From positions 558,001 through 622,000 of the forward strand of contig JADJOH010000008.1 of assembly GCA_016713925.1 (NCBI GenBank): a DNA stretch of 64,000 bases, in the 5' to 3' direction. This document shows positions 44,837 to 54,033 of this stretch, piece after piece; position 1 is the first letter of the stretch, and each line of letters opens with the position of its first letter. Below the pieces are notes generated by a model. The model had not been told where the DNA came from. It ran no database searches and was given only the letters and a program-made list of their open reading frames with translations. Both the position numbers and the translations under genes were made by a program. The DNA is from Bacteroidota bacterium (GTDB lineage Bacteria > Bacteroidota > Bacteroidia > AKYH767-A > OLB10).

Positions 44837-46600
44837 TTAATTGTTTCGATAAACATCGAAGGAAGCAGATAAGGTTCCCTGAATACCTGCACCGCCCAGC
44901 AGTACAGGACCACTAAATGTTCCGACAATGTTTCCTCCAACTGCCGGAGTCTGATTTAATGTAGTAGATCCTCCGGAACCATCTTGTTGTACAGTGTATA
45001 ATAATCCTCCATAATATACATTACCGCTAATTGTTGAGGTGGAGCCATTCCATGGATAGTTACCATTCGCATAGAGAGGTGTTCTGATCAAGAATACTGA
45101 TGAATTGCCACTGGCACTGTCGGTGTAAGAAATGTTGATGTCATAGCTACCGGAAACCAGGTTTACAACACAACTGGATACTTCCAATGATAAAGGAATA
45201 TTTCCAAGCAGGGGACTTATAAAATTCATTATAACATTGTTATTTATATTAGTGGTATCACAAAGCGAAAGTGTTCCAACATTTAAGTTGAACCCTGTGC
45301 CAAAATTTGACGTAAGTGTGTTTGAATAAATACCTTTATAGGCGAGTATTTGAATGGATTTATTGCCGGGATTTTCAATCTTAACATTAAAGTTGCCGGA
45401 AGTTGTGAATTGATAGCAGATGAGACTATTATTTTTAATCAATAAAACCGTGCCTGAGCTGGGTTGTCCTGAGCAATCGTTAAGCGTTCCCGAAACGGTA
45501 TAACAATTTATATTGTTGAATTGAAAGTCAGGTACAATATATGATCCTGACAAAGGCTGCGCCGGCATAGCATGTATACCCGAAGTATAAATTTGACCCG
45601 AATTCGCATCAGTATATTGTGCATTGATGTTACTAGCCACCAGGGGTGCTATAAGGCCATTCCAATCTCCGTTTAAATCACTCGTTGCTCCATAAAATCC
45701 ATTGGCTAATATGTATGCATCCGCCAGGGGATTCAGATTGCAATCTAAAACACGTCCGCTTACAATAACTCCACCCGGAGCATCACAGTTCCACCAGCTA
45801 AAATGACTGACTTCACCTGTATAATTACTTCCATTGAAAATGGCGGTCCCTTCTTCTTCCCACATAGCTGTGACTTCATTAAAATGCCAAAGAGGAATGC
45901 TGGAGGGTGCAGAAGTCAATTGCTCGGGTATAACCGGTAACGATAATGTAGCTGTTACCCCATTCTTGAGTCGTAATTAGTTTCCACTGCCATCAAAAAG
46001 TTTTGCACCAATCATTCCATAGGAAATTAAATTTTCTATAGAGTTGGTTAAGCTTAATCCTTTGAAATCAGTCCCCGGTACTTTCAATGAAAATAAAGCA
46101 GCATTTCTTGGTAAATGGTGAACTGTCAAAGAGACTATTCCTGAATAAGAAGACCCATCCGTTTTTTCAAAGGCATCAGCCGGGAATTGAATACTTGAGC
46201 CATTCGAAGTAACTGTTCCTCCATTAATGGAATTTAATGTATGTGTAGTCGTTGAAGTGAATAAACAAAGATCAGCTGTAGAACTTCCACTTGTTTTGGG
46301 TTTAAAAGTTCTCACCTGGTTCCAAAAACCTGTTTTCGTCACAGTGATGAGTCCACGGTCTTGTGCTACCATCGCATCTTCGATAACATAGATGCCCCAA
46401 ATATTGGTTGTCGCCGATTTGTTTCCAATGATAACATTAGCATTAGAAAGGGCATTTCCGTTTTCATCAAAGACTCGACCTATTATGGTCGTCTTCACTG
46501 TAGATGAATTACCGGGCAAGGTTTCATTGTTGCCGTCTTTTGTACAGGCACTTACAGTAAAAAGTAAAGCATAGATCAAACATTTCAAAGAATTTTTCAT
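44837..46600 (-). pseudogene. Surface lipoprotein paralogue 3, interrupted by an in-frame TAA
   Basis: The N-terminal half (46600-45977) has a lipoprotein signal (TVSAC), the CarboxypepD_reg-like module and the first part of the conserved module up to KLFDGSGN. It then meets TAA at 45979-45977. The same frame continues with LRLKNGVTATLSLPVIPEQ, then LTSAPSSIPLWHFNEVTAMWEEEG and SHFSWWNCD, which align without any gap to paralogues 1 and 2. A single nonsense change (for example from AAA, CAA or GAA) explains it. The whole would be 587 residues. The lesion could be a recent pseudogene, a strain polymorphism or a base-call error. Confidence 0.88.
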
Positions 46601-46647
46601 AAATTACAAGGTTAAATAGTTACAATTTGAATGAAGATAAATTAACG

Positions 46648-47868
46648 TTAATCCATTTGCACAAACCGATAAACTCCGGTCTTCCCACTAGCCGTACGTA
46701 TCACCACCTGATACATGCCGGCTCCAACATCCTCTTTATTCCAGCGGACTTCATTACTAGGACTCGCTTTTCGGTCAATCAGTTGCATGGCGGCATTAAA
46801 TATTTCTATGCTTTGGATGTTTTCTCCGCTTTTCAGACTAATAATGAGTTGAGATGGCTCGTTCCTGACTAAGATGTCTTCTGCAGCAATTTCAATGATG
46901 CCAACACCGGCAATGATGTAAGGGCTGGAAGTAGCAGTACAGCCGAGACTGTCAGTAATGGTTATCGTATAGCTTCCGTTGGCTACTGCTGTCCAGCTTT
47001 GTCCTGTTGCATTCAGTATAGGATTGCCATTTAAATTCCATTGGTAGGATACCGCTGTAATGCTGGAGGTAAGTATAAATCCATTCGGGAAAATAGTGGG
47101 CATTGCAGCCGTTTGGTTGAAGGGGACCAGCGTGCTCCATACTGCCCCGGCTAAAGTGCCATCGTTACCATTACTTGTTTGATCAGTGACGGTAGTTCCG
47201 GTGCCATTGTTAAATCTCCAGTAGCCCACTAAACCGGTTTCCAGTATAGGATCCAAGTGGGTCAGGCGTTTCGCGTTTATCTCCGCTGTATCAAGTGCTC
47301 TTTCCCAGATACGTACTTCGTCAATTTGTCCGGTCCAGTAGCGCGTTTGAAACTGCTGCGTATCAGAAAGCCTGCCAATGGCAATAGGATAGGCCAGACC
47401 TGCAATCATTCCGTCAGGTAATGCAATAGCTCCCTGTTGAACACCATTGATGAAAACTCTGACAGAATCCCCGTCATAAGTACCGGCTACGTGATACCAG
47501 GTATTGAGAGACATCACCCCGGAAGGTGAAGACGCAGTGATCCAACTGATAGAGGTACCGAAAGCATCTTTCCCGCATACCGTGAAATCCAGCTGACCAT
47601 TGTTGCCGGCTCTTAAAACATAGCCTTGCTCACCCAGACTCCAGCTGTGTTTACACAGGATGGTGCCATCGAAAACATTAAAAGCCCAGCTGGTAGCCCT
47701 GATCCAGGCTTCTACAGTAATGGCAGAGTCAGGTCCAAGATTGGTGTCGGTGGTAAAATTCACCGATGCCGAGTTAAAGCTTAAGGAGTTGGTGTTGTTG
47801 ATACAGGGTTGTGCCAATAGGCTGCCTGAGATTAAAATGAAGGTGAGTAGGGTGGATAGGTAACGCAT
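46648..47868 (-). CDS. LamG-domain T9SS-exported protein
   Basis: This 406-aa protein has a signal peptide (residues 1-19, SGSLLAQ), then a LamG/concanavalin-type jelly roll (about 25-230). That domain shows SAITVEAWIRATSW, NTWYHVAGTYDGDSVRVFINGVQ, GQIDEVRIWERALD and TGLVGYWRFNNGTG. A short Ig/PKD-like module (YQWNLNGNPILNATG) and a divergent T9SS sorting domain (IEIFNAAMQLIDRK, GAGMYQVVIRTASGK) follow. It lies 47 bases upstream of the three lipoprotein paralogues on the same strand and is likely the first gene of that transcript. Carbohydrate binding is plausible for the fold but not shown. Confidence 0.87.
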   Translation of the reverse strand: MRYLSTLLTFILISGSLLAQPCINNTNSLSFNSASVNFTTDTNLGPDSAITVEAWIRATSWAFNVFDGTILCKHSWSLGEQGYVLRAGNNGQLDFTVCGKDAFGTSISWITASSPSGVMSLNTWYHVAGTYDGDSVRVFINGVQQGAIALPDGMIAGLAYPIAIGRLSDTQQFQTRYWTGQIDEVRIWERALDTAEINAKRLTHLDPILETGLVGYWRFNNGTGTTVTDQTSNGNDGTLAGAVWSTLVPFNQTAAMPTIFPNGFILTSSITAVSYQWNLNGNPILNATGQSWTAVANGSYTITITDSLGCTATSSPYIIAGVGIIEIAAEDILVRNEPSQLIISLKSGENIQSIEIFNAAMQLIDRKASPSNEVRWNKEDVGAGMYQVVIRTASGKTGVYRFVQMD

Positions 47869-47941
47869 GTTTTTTGATTTATATGACGAATATATGGATT
47901 TTCAAGAATTTATAGTATCCACGAACCTTTTTCTGACCGAA

Positions 47942-47970
47942 TTGTTACATGGTTCTCTGCTGTATCTTTG
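47942..47970 (+). promoter_or_regulatory. ispG promoter (-33 TTG, -7 TATCTTTG)
   Basis: TTG at 47942-47944 and TATCTTTG at 47963-47970 are spaced by 18 bases, a good Bacteroidota promoter. The ATG follows six bases after the -7 element, so the transcript has almost no leader. Confidence 0.6.
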
Positions 47971-47976
47971 TACCCG

Positions 47977-49965
47977 ATGAATCATCCAACCCTTCAAGGT
48001 CTTTATTGCAATAGCCTGACCTCCTATCAACGTTTAGTTACCCGCGAGGTGAAGATTGGAGATGTGCCCATGGGTGCCCATCATCCGATTCGTGTGCAAA
48101 GTATGACCACTACGGACACCATGGATACGTTGGCTACCGTTGAACAGTCTATTCGTATGATTGATGCAGGATGCGAGTATGTACGGATTACAGCTCCCAG
48201 TATCAATGAAGCAAAGAATCTGGCGAATATTAAAAAGGAATTAAAGGCCAGAGGGTATACCACACCCCTGGTAGCCGATATTCATTTTACTCCCAATGCG
48301 GCGGAGGTGGCTGCACGTTTAGTGGAGAAGGTGAGAATTAATCCGGGCAACTTCGCAGACAAGAAAAAATTTGAGTTTATTGAGTACGATGATGCGGCCT
48401 ATAATGAAGAGCTCGAGCGCATTCGTGAACGCTTTGTCCCCTTGTTGAAAATTTGCAAGGAGTATGGCACTGCGATGCGTATTGGTACCAACCACGGTTC
48501 ATTGAGTGACCGGATCATGAGTCGCTATGGTGATACGGCCCATGGAATGGTGGAGTCGGCGATGGAGTTTTTGCGAATTGCCGAGGAAGAGAATTATTAC
48601 AATATCGTACTCAGCATGAAGTCCAGCAATCCTCAGGTGATGGTGCAGGCCTATCGTTCGCTGATCTACCGGATGTCACTCGATGGAATGAATTATCCGC
48701 TGCATCTGGGAGTAACAGAAGCCGGCGAAGGGGAAGATGGAAGGGTGAAGTCCGCTGCCGGAATCGGCACATTGCTGGAAGATGGTATAGGCGATACCGT
48801 TAGAGTGTCGTTGACAGAGGATCCCGAATTTGAGATACCTGTCGCAAGGGCGCTGGTGGACCGGTACAATCACCGCGCCGGTCATGCTCCGGTGAAGGAC
48901 TTGCCCGGGATTTCGATGAATGCGGAAGGACATATCCTGTTAAACACCGGTAAGCCGTTTCCCTTTCATCCCTTCGAATATACCCGTCGGCATACTACAG
49001 AAGTATTGAACATCGGTCACCATCAGGTACCGAGGGTAATCGCTGATTACAGTAAGGTGGAGAAATTGACAGCCGCTTCTTTTTTTGCAGTAGGGTATAA
49101 CTACCATGTGCCGACAGATAAATGGAACCTGAGTGATCAGGCCTGTGATTTTATTTATACCGGATCAAGAGCTATTGATTTTGAAATTCCGGGTACGCTT
49201 GGAATAATTATGGATGCTTTGGCCTGGAGCGCGCTTTCGGAGGTTGAACAGATGTATCCGTTGTTTACTCCGGAAGAATTTGTTGCCGCTGAAAAAAGAT
49301 CAGCACAGTTGAACTTTATTTCAATGGATGCTGATACACTAAGCGAAAATCAGTTTAACATTGAACTACTGGATCATACTTGTGTGCTCCTTCTGGAAAC
49401 TTCCAATGCTCATGCTATGCCTTCTCTGCGAAGAGCATTTCTTACCCTTCAAATGAGAAACAGCAGTTTGCCGGTGATTGTGAAGAGGGAATACAGGGAG
49501 ATGGGGGACGAGGACATTCAGTTGTATGCTTCTACCGATCTGGGTGGATTGTTACTGGATGGCTTCGGCGATGGGGTGATGATCGCTGCTAACGGTGAAG
49601 TATCTCCGCAAAAGTTGAACAGTCTTTCGTTTAACATTCTTCAGGCCGCAAGAACCCGTATTTCCAAAACCGAATACATCTCTTGCCCCAGCTGCGGCAG
49701 AACCCTCTTTGACCTGCAGGAAACCACCGCAAAAATCCGCTCCCGTACCGATCATCTCAAAGGCTTAAAAATCGGTATCATGGGTTGTATCGTAAATGGT
49801 CCGGGAGAGATGGCTGATGCGGATTACGGTTATGTAGGTTCCGGTCCCGGAAAAATTACCTTGTATAAAGGAAAAGTAGTCGTTCAACGAAATATCGAAG
49901 CAGAAGGAGCGGTGGAAGCGCTTATTCATTTAATCCGGGAAAACGGGGATTGGATAGAAAAGTGA
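47977..49965 (+). CDS. ispG: 4-hydroxy-3-methylbut-2-enyl diphosphate synthase, long form
   Basis: This 662-aa [4Fe-4S] enzyme of the MEP isoprenoid pathway converts MEcPP to HMBPP. The N-terminal TIM barrel (VKIGDVPMGAHHPIRVQSMTTTDTMD, LVADIHFTP, VRINPGNFADKK) is separated from the C-terminal cluster domain (SCPSCGRTLFDL with CxxC, then GIMGCIVNGPGEMADADYGYVG) by an insert of about 270 residues. This is the three-domain architecture known from Bacteroidota, chlamydiae and plants. I start at ATG 47977 instead of the upstream TTG. Identification is firm. Confidence 0.96.
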   Translation: MNHPTLQGLYCNSLTSYQRLVTREVKIGDVPMGAHHPIRVQSMTTTDTMDTLATVEQSIRMIDAGCEYVRITAPSINEAKNLANIKKELKARGYTTPLVADIHFTPNAAEVAARLVEKVRINPGNFADKKKFEFIEYDDAAYNEELERIRERFVPLLKICKEYGTAMRIGTNHGSLSDRIMSRYGDTAHGMVESAMEFLRIAEEENYYNIVLSMKSSNPQVMVQAYRSLIYRMSLDGMNYPLHLGVTEAGEGEDGRVKSAAGIGTLLEDGIGDTVRVSLTEDPEFEIPVARALVDRYNHRAGHAPVKDLPGISMNAEGHILLNTGKPFPFHPFEYTRRHTTEVLNIGHHQVPRVIADYSKVEKLTAASFFAVGYNYHVPTDKWNLSDQACDFIYTGSRAIDFEIPGTLGIIMDALAWSALSEVEQMYPLFTPEEFVAAEKRSAQLNFISMDADTLSENQFNIELLDHTCVLLLETSNAHAMPSLRRAFLTLQMRNSSLPVIVKREYREMGDEDIQLYASTDLGGLLLDGFGDGVMIAANGEVSPQKLNSLSFNILQAARTRISKTEYISCPSCGRTLFDLQETTAKIRSRTDHLKGLKIGIMGCIVNGPGEMADADYGYVGSGPGKITLYKGKVVVQRNIEAEGAVEALIHLIRENGDWIEK

Positions 49966-50008
49966 TTAATTTGAAGATTTGAAAATGGGATGATTTGAAG
50001 ATTTGATC
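49966..50008. repeat. Inverted copy of the 16-bp CATCCCATTTTCAAAT repeat
   Basis: The sequence TTTGAAAATGGGATGATTTG and its flanks directly after ispG is the inverted complement of the array end at 50939-50985. The two copies bracket the interrupted gene at 50038-50670. Confidence 0.75.
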
Positions 50009-50037
50009 ACGAAACCTCGCATTATGGTACATTTAAA

Positions 50038-50670
50038 ATGAAACTACAAATAGCAGTCATATTATTGATCTTAAGCCGACAATTAATTTTTGGACAGTCA
50101 GACTGCAATAAAGCTAAGGTGAATGCTCTAAAAGACTTTGAAGAGGGAAATTATATTTTTCATTCATTAGAATTTCAGCCAACAGAAAGTACTTACCTCT
50201 TCTTGCTTAATGAAGATTACAATATTCAATGGAGATTTACCGACCAAGACTCTTTGGACTAGTATGGCTGCTATGATTCAGCTATGACCTTGAATTTGAA
50301 GGAAAAATATGGACACGATTTTTTAAAAAAAGCAACGGCAAAGGCTGATAGTTTAGAGCGTACGGAAAATTGGAGAAAAGAACCAGAGTTTCCAGGTGGA
50401 AATACAGCAATGTTTAAATTCATTATGTCCAGACTGACAATTGAGCAGGGTGATTTCGGAGAAAGAATTCAAACTAAGATTTTTATTTCATTCGCAATTA
50501 CAGAGAAAGGGGCACTTGAAGATATAAGAGTTTTGAAGGGGATTAGTGAAAAGGTTGACAGCAAAGTTGTACAGATTTTTAATGAAATGCCGACATGGAT
50601 ACCAGCGTATTTGTATGGGAAGCCTATAAGAAAAAGCTATTCATTGCCAATTCAACTTGAATTTAAATGA
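50038..50670 (+). pseudogene. TonB C-terminal-like domain protein interrupted by an in-frame TAG
   Basis: The first part (50038-50259) has a signal peptide (QIAVILLILSRQLIFGQ) and a short unrecognised region ending TDQDSLD. TAG follows at 50260-50262, after which the same frame reads YGCYDSAMTLNLKEKYG to the stop at 50670. The C-terminal 90 residues (EPEFPGGNTAMFKFI, FAITEKGALEDIRVLKGI, MPTWIPAYLYGKPIRKSYSLPIQLEF) match the TonB C-terminal fold common in Bacteroidota. The 210-residue whole fits one gene with one nonsense codon. It is visibly more AT-rich than ispG and is bracketed by inverted repeats, which may indicate insertion as a unit. Confidence 0.8.
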
Positions 50671-50983
50671 AAACGCAAAATAACAGCACCTACCCAATTC
50701 ATTGACCCACTTTACTGTTTAATCACTATAAAATTATCCAGCTATCCTACACCCTTTATTTTTAATATCCATCTAATAATCAAACCATCCCATCTAATAA
50801 TCAAACCATCCCATCATCAAACCATCCCATCATCAAACCATCCCATCGCGAGGCTTCGCGATCAAACCATCCCATCATCAAACCATCCCATTTTCAAATC
50901 ATCCCATCGCGAGGCTTCGCGATCAAATCATCCCATCATCAAATCATTCCATCTTCAAATCATCCCATTTTCAAATTTTCAAA
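50671..50983. repeat. 16-bp tandem array with TCGCGA hairpins
   Basis: From about 50765 to 50985 the spacer is a tandem of CATCATCAAACCATCC-like 16-bp units, about a dozen in all. Two are replaced by a 13-base insertion containing the small hairpin TCGCGAGGCTTCGCGA (about 50845-50862 and 50907-50922). The array runs up to the end of the Kelch gene. No gene is present. Confidence 0.88.
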
Positions 50984-52150
50984 TTATTTTATAATTTGTT
51001 GAATAATCGTCTTCTCTTTGCTTCTCAGTTTGAGCAGATAGCTCCCGTTGGGGATTTGGTTGAAGGGATATATTCCGGAGTGAATTTGTTCTCTTAGTAA
51101 AACTCTCCCCAGATGATCTTGAATTTCAAGTTGGCCGGCGAATGGAAGGTACAGGAAGTCGTTGAAAGGATTCGGGTAGATGGGCTGTTGAAGAAAGGAG
51201 GGTTCATCCGTTGCGGTGATATTAAAACACTTCCAGGATTCTGTGGTGCGTGCAGGAGTGGAAACAAGTCCTGTTGTACAGTAAAACACGTTGTTGTGCA
51301 CACAGGCCACGTATCCTTTCCGGGCAAGAGTGGGTATACCGGAGGCAGGTACAAATGCGAATAAGGAGAAGTCAAAACGCCAGAGATAATTCAGAAACAC
51401 ATTTCCGTTTTCAATGCCGCCATAAAAAAGTAAGCTGTTGTTATATGGGAACATTTGCGTATAGGCGAATCCGTTACCCGGAAATTGAGTTAATATGGAC
51501 CAGGTATCATTCCCGGGATTATATTTATATATGAAATTGCTGTACTGTCCGGTACTGTCAATTCCCCCGTTTAAATAACCATTGCCATTGAACGCACATC
51601 CCGCAGACCGCCAAAGAGCCGGAAAGGGAAAATCAGTGAGCTGTTGCCAGGAATTCGTGGCGATAGTATATTTCCAGTTTTCGCGAAGGGCAGGTTGCGC
51701 TGCATTGTTGCCTCCGCAGATAAATACTTCTCCACCTATTACAAAAACCGCAGACCCTTTCCTCCCTGCAGCCGGCAGGGAGGTTAAACTTTGCCAGGTC
51801 ATCGTTATGGGATCAAATCGCCAGAGATCATTCAAATAATTATTCCCGGGACCCACACCTCCGAAGATATAGCCGTAATTCCCTTCATTAAATCCTGAAG
51901 CATACTGTCGCTCCATTCCAACAGGTAATGAAACACCGGTTGTCCATGAAGTGGTGGTAAGATCCATCGTATAAAAATCTCGTTCAGGATTAAAGCCGGA
52001 ATTAAGTCCGGTCCCCACATAGAAATTGTTTCCAATCACAAAACCTGCCGCATCGTCTCTTGCCGAACCCGGGAAATCGGCCACTTGCATCCAGTTTTGT
52101 GCCCGTGCAGTACCAACCAGAAGAAACAATGCAATGAGTAGAATTCGCAT
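50984..52150 (-). CDS. Kelch-repeat T9SS-exported protein
   Basis: This 388-aa protein starts at ATG 52150 (MRILLIALFLLVGTARAQ). About six Kelch repeats follow, each with a Gly-Gly or Gly-Thr pair and a spaced Tyr/Trp: NNFYVGTGLN, YGYIFGGVGPGNNYLNDLWRFDP, EVFICGGNN, NGYLNGGIDS, SLLFYGGIENG and NVFYCTTGL. Together they form a six-bladed beta-propeller. The sorting domain is QPIYPNPFNDFLYLPF, IQDHLGRVLL and IPNGSYLLKLRSKEK. It is likely a secreted binding protein; no catalytic residues are visible. Confidence 0.9.
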   Translation of the reverse strand: MRILLIALFLLVGTARAQNWMQVADFPGSARDDAAGFVIGNNFYVGTGLNSGFNPERDFYTMDLTTTSWTTGVSLPVGMERQYASGFNEGNYGYIFGGVGPGNNYLNDLWRFDPITMTWQSLTSLPAAGRKGSAVFVIGGEVFICGGNNAAQPALRENWKYTIATNSWQQLTDFPFPALWRSAGCAFNGNGYLNGGIDSTGQYSNFIYKYNPGNDTWSILTQFPGNGFAYTQMFPYNNSLLFYGGIENGNVFLNYLWRFDFSLFAFVPASGIPTLARKGYVACVHNNVFYCTTGLVSTPARTTESWKCFNITATDEPSFLQQPIYPNPFNDFLYLPFAGQLEIQDHLGRVLLREQIHSGIYPFNQIPNGSYLLKLRSKEKTIIQQIIK

Positions 52151-52479
52151 GCCCAAAGATCAAAATAAATTATTTAATAAATTCGCATCCATCAGGAAAC
52201 CACCCTAATCCGCATATCCGCCCTTTCGTCCTCTTTCGTACTTGCCTGCCACAAGGTAGGTTTCGCTCTTTACCCTATAAACATCTGTCGATGCATATAC
52301 TATTTATCAATACATTAATATTTTTTAAGGAACGCAGATGACGCTGATTTTTTAAGATTTTCGCTGATTAGATTTCGAAGGTCTAAACATTTTCATCTTC
52401 ATTCGTCTATTCGTATTTCGTACATTCGTTGATTCGTAGATTCGTCCTTTCGTATTTCGTATATTCGTACTTATTCGTA
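52151..52479. repeat. Repeat-rich spacer (CGCAGATGACGCTGATT copy and ATTCGT array)
   Basis: The spacer holds a dispersed-repeat copy at 52331-52369 (ACGCAGATGACGCTGATT ... GATTTTCGCTGATT). It also holds an irregular ATTCGT/TTTCGTA array from about 52400 to 52479 that ends at the IS relic boundary. A degenerate CTTGCCTGCC...GGTAGGTTTCG motif lies at 52241-52265. Confidence 0.75.
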
Positions 52480-52504
52480 CCTGCCTGCCGGCAGCTACTG
52501 TTTG

Positions 52505-53203
52505 CCGTGTGGCCAATTCCCTCATAAATATTCTCAAATTTTTCTACGCCTTTAGTAATATAATTGGGCCTGGTCTTTGATTTGATTTCCTTTCCAACCA
52601 CCCAACCCTATACCATGATGCCCATGCTAGTACTTTAGGAGAATATGGGTTTGTTGTGGCTTCAGTTACTTTTAATTTTCTCATTCCTCCCTCGAAGACT
52701 TGGGCGGCTTTCCCCAGCAGGTGTTGCCCTTCGCCACCCCCCCCTTTTTCTAACTAGAGGATAATTGCGGCGACTTCTTTTTAGGCGCTCCGGTTGTTGC
52801 TTATAAATCCGTGTTGTTGTTGCTTTGGCCTGTGGAAAGCCCAACAACTTCAGTTTGGGCCGTACCAAGCTAATAGAGTTAAAGCCTACCCCTTTGTTGC
52901 CACCCAACCGCCATCGCTTTCCTTGATGCCCTAAACCATAAGAACTACTATCTTGAATTACTATACATCTTTCCTTGAACATTCTTTACATCGTTTCGTT
53001 AGAGACGATGAGCTCTGCCTCACTAACGTTTTCATTATCCAAAACCTGTAAAACCCTTTTTGATCAGCTTCAGTTAACGTGCTACCGTGAACAGAACTTG
53101 TTCGAGAAATTACTAAGGCTGAAACAACCTTTCTTGCCCTGTCTTCTAACCTTTTATCGCTCAGTTCGCCTTCGAAATCAATTATATAATTTGGTTTCTT
53201 CAT
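52505..53203 (-). pseudogene. Decayed IS4/Tn5-like transposase
   Basis: Reading on the minus strand from 53203, MKKPNYIIDFEGELSDKRLEDRARKV...KGFYRF matches the N-terminal DNA-binding domain of Tn5/IS4 transposases (the LGDxRLxxR and KAAYRFFDN blocks). After a frame change near 53045 comes LDNENVSEAELIVSNETM. A piece with CIVIQDSSSYGLGHQGKRW (first catalytic Asp region, ORF 52982-52662) follows. A further frame near 52550-52600 carries LGGWKGNQIKDQ and ITKGVEKFENIYEG, matching the family's C-terminal end. The middle of the catalytic domain is missing. It cannot encode an active enzyme. Confidence 0.75.
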
Positions 53204-53216
53204 AAGGCTAATTTAA

Positions 53217-53224
53217 TACATTTG
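53217..53224 (+). promoter_or_regulatory. Candidate lipB -7 element inside the IS relic end
   Basis: TACATTTG fits TAnnTTTG; TTTG at 53190-53193 could be a -33 element. The lipB ATG lies 41 bases downstream, and the right IS end lies in between. Confidence 0.45.
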
Positions 53225-53265
53225 TGTCCAAACAGTAGCTGCCGGCAGGCAGGTTTCGTAATCAA

Positions 53266-54033
53266 ATGCAAGTAGTTCACTACCACAATCTCCCCCAAAT
53301 AGATTTCAAGGATGCCTGGGATTTACAAGAAAAAATTCTTGCCGAAACAGTGCGTCAAAAGGTGGAGAACAGATCCTTGCCGGCCGACCAACAATTTCCA
53401 TCCCGGCATTTCCTGCTATTTTGTGAACATCCACACGTATACACCCTGGGCAAGAGTGGTGCAGAAGCTCATTTACTGGCGGATGAGCGTTTGCTGAAAA
53501 GTATTGGTGCAACGTACTATAAAATTAATCGGGGAGGCGATATCACCTACCATGGTCCCGGACAATTGGTGGGCTATCCTATTTTCGACCTGGATCATTT
53601 CTTTAATGATATCCATAAATACCTGCGGCTGCTGGAAGAAGCCATCATTCTGACATGTGCTGATTACGGTATCAAAGCAGGTCGCATTCCCGGATTGACC
53701 GGAGTTTGGTTGGATGAAGATGATCCGATAAAAGCCAGAAAGATTTGTGCATTTGGTGTGCGCTGCAGCAGATGGGTGACCATGCATGGTTTCGCTTTTA
53801 ATGTCAACAATGACTTGTCCTACTTCAACAAAATTGTTCCTTGCGGAATCCCTGATAAAGGAGTAACCTCACTGCAAAAGGAATTGAATCGTGAAGTAAA
53901 TATGGAGGAGGTGAAAGCGAAAGTCTTGCTTCATATGCAAACCTTGTTTCCCTTTAGTGTTCGCTCCGGTATGAATGAAGAACTTCCGATGGCCAGCACC
54001 CCGTCATCCGCGAAAATCCCTTCATCCGATTAA
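53266..54033 (+). CDS. lipB: Octanoyl-[ACP]:protein octanoyltransferase
   Basis: This 255-aa enzyme transfers octanoate from ACP to lipoyl domains of 2-oxoacid dehydrogenases. The substrate loop is RGGDITYHGPGQLVGYP (89-105). The catalytic pair is visible as Lys159 in KARKICAFGV and Cys193 in IVPCGIPDKGVTSL. The last 20 or so residues (ELPMASTPSSAKIPSSD) are not family-like and come from read-through into a dispersed intergenic repeat. The start lies 12 bases after the IS relic, so its promoter may come from the element. Confidence 0.94.
   Translation: MQVVHYHNLPQIDFKDAWDLQEKILAETVRQKVENRSLPADQQFPSRHFLLFCEHPHVYTLGKSGAEAHLLADERLLKSIGATYYKINRGGDITYHGPGQLVGYPIFDLDHFFNDIHKYLRLLEEAIILTCADYGIKAGRIPGLTGVWLDEDDPIKARKICAFGVRCSRWVTMHGFAFNVNNDLSYFNKIVPCGIPDKGVTSLQKELNREVNMEEVKAKVLLHMQTLFPFSVRSGMNEELPMASTPSSAKIPSSD

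Larger units (their letters stand above)
52480..53253 (-). mobile_element. IS4-family insertion sequence relic (774 bp)
   Basis: The ends 52480-52504 and 53229-53253 are perfect 25-bp inverted repeats (CTGCCGGCAGCTACTGTTTG inside). Inside are pieces of an IS4/Tn5-like transposase in several frames on the minus strand. Outside, ATTCGTA (52473-52479) and TTTCGTA (53254-53260) are a 7-bp near-duplication, six of seven identical, consistent with a target-site duplication. The element is about half the usual IS4 length, so an internal deletion has occurred. Confidence 0.75.

Noticed and set aside
44837..50670. Stop-codon reassignment (alternative genetic code)
   Set aside because: The in-frame stops are one TAA and one TAG in two accessory genes, while TAA, TAG and TGA all end conserved genes here at the expected places; single lesions are the simpler explanation.
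50765..50985. Possible CRISPR array with 16-bp units
   Set aside because: The units are back-to-back without spacers and no cas genes are present.
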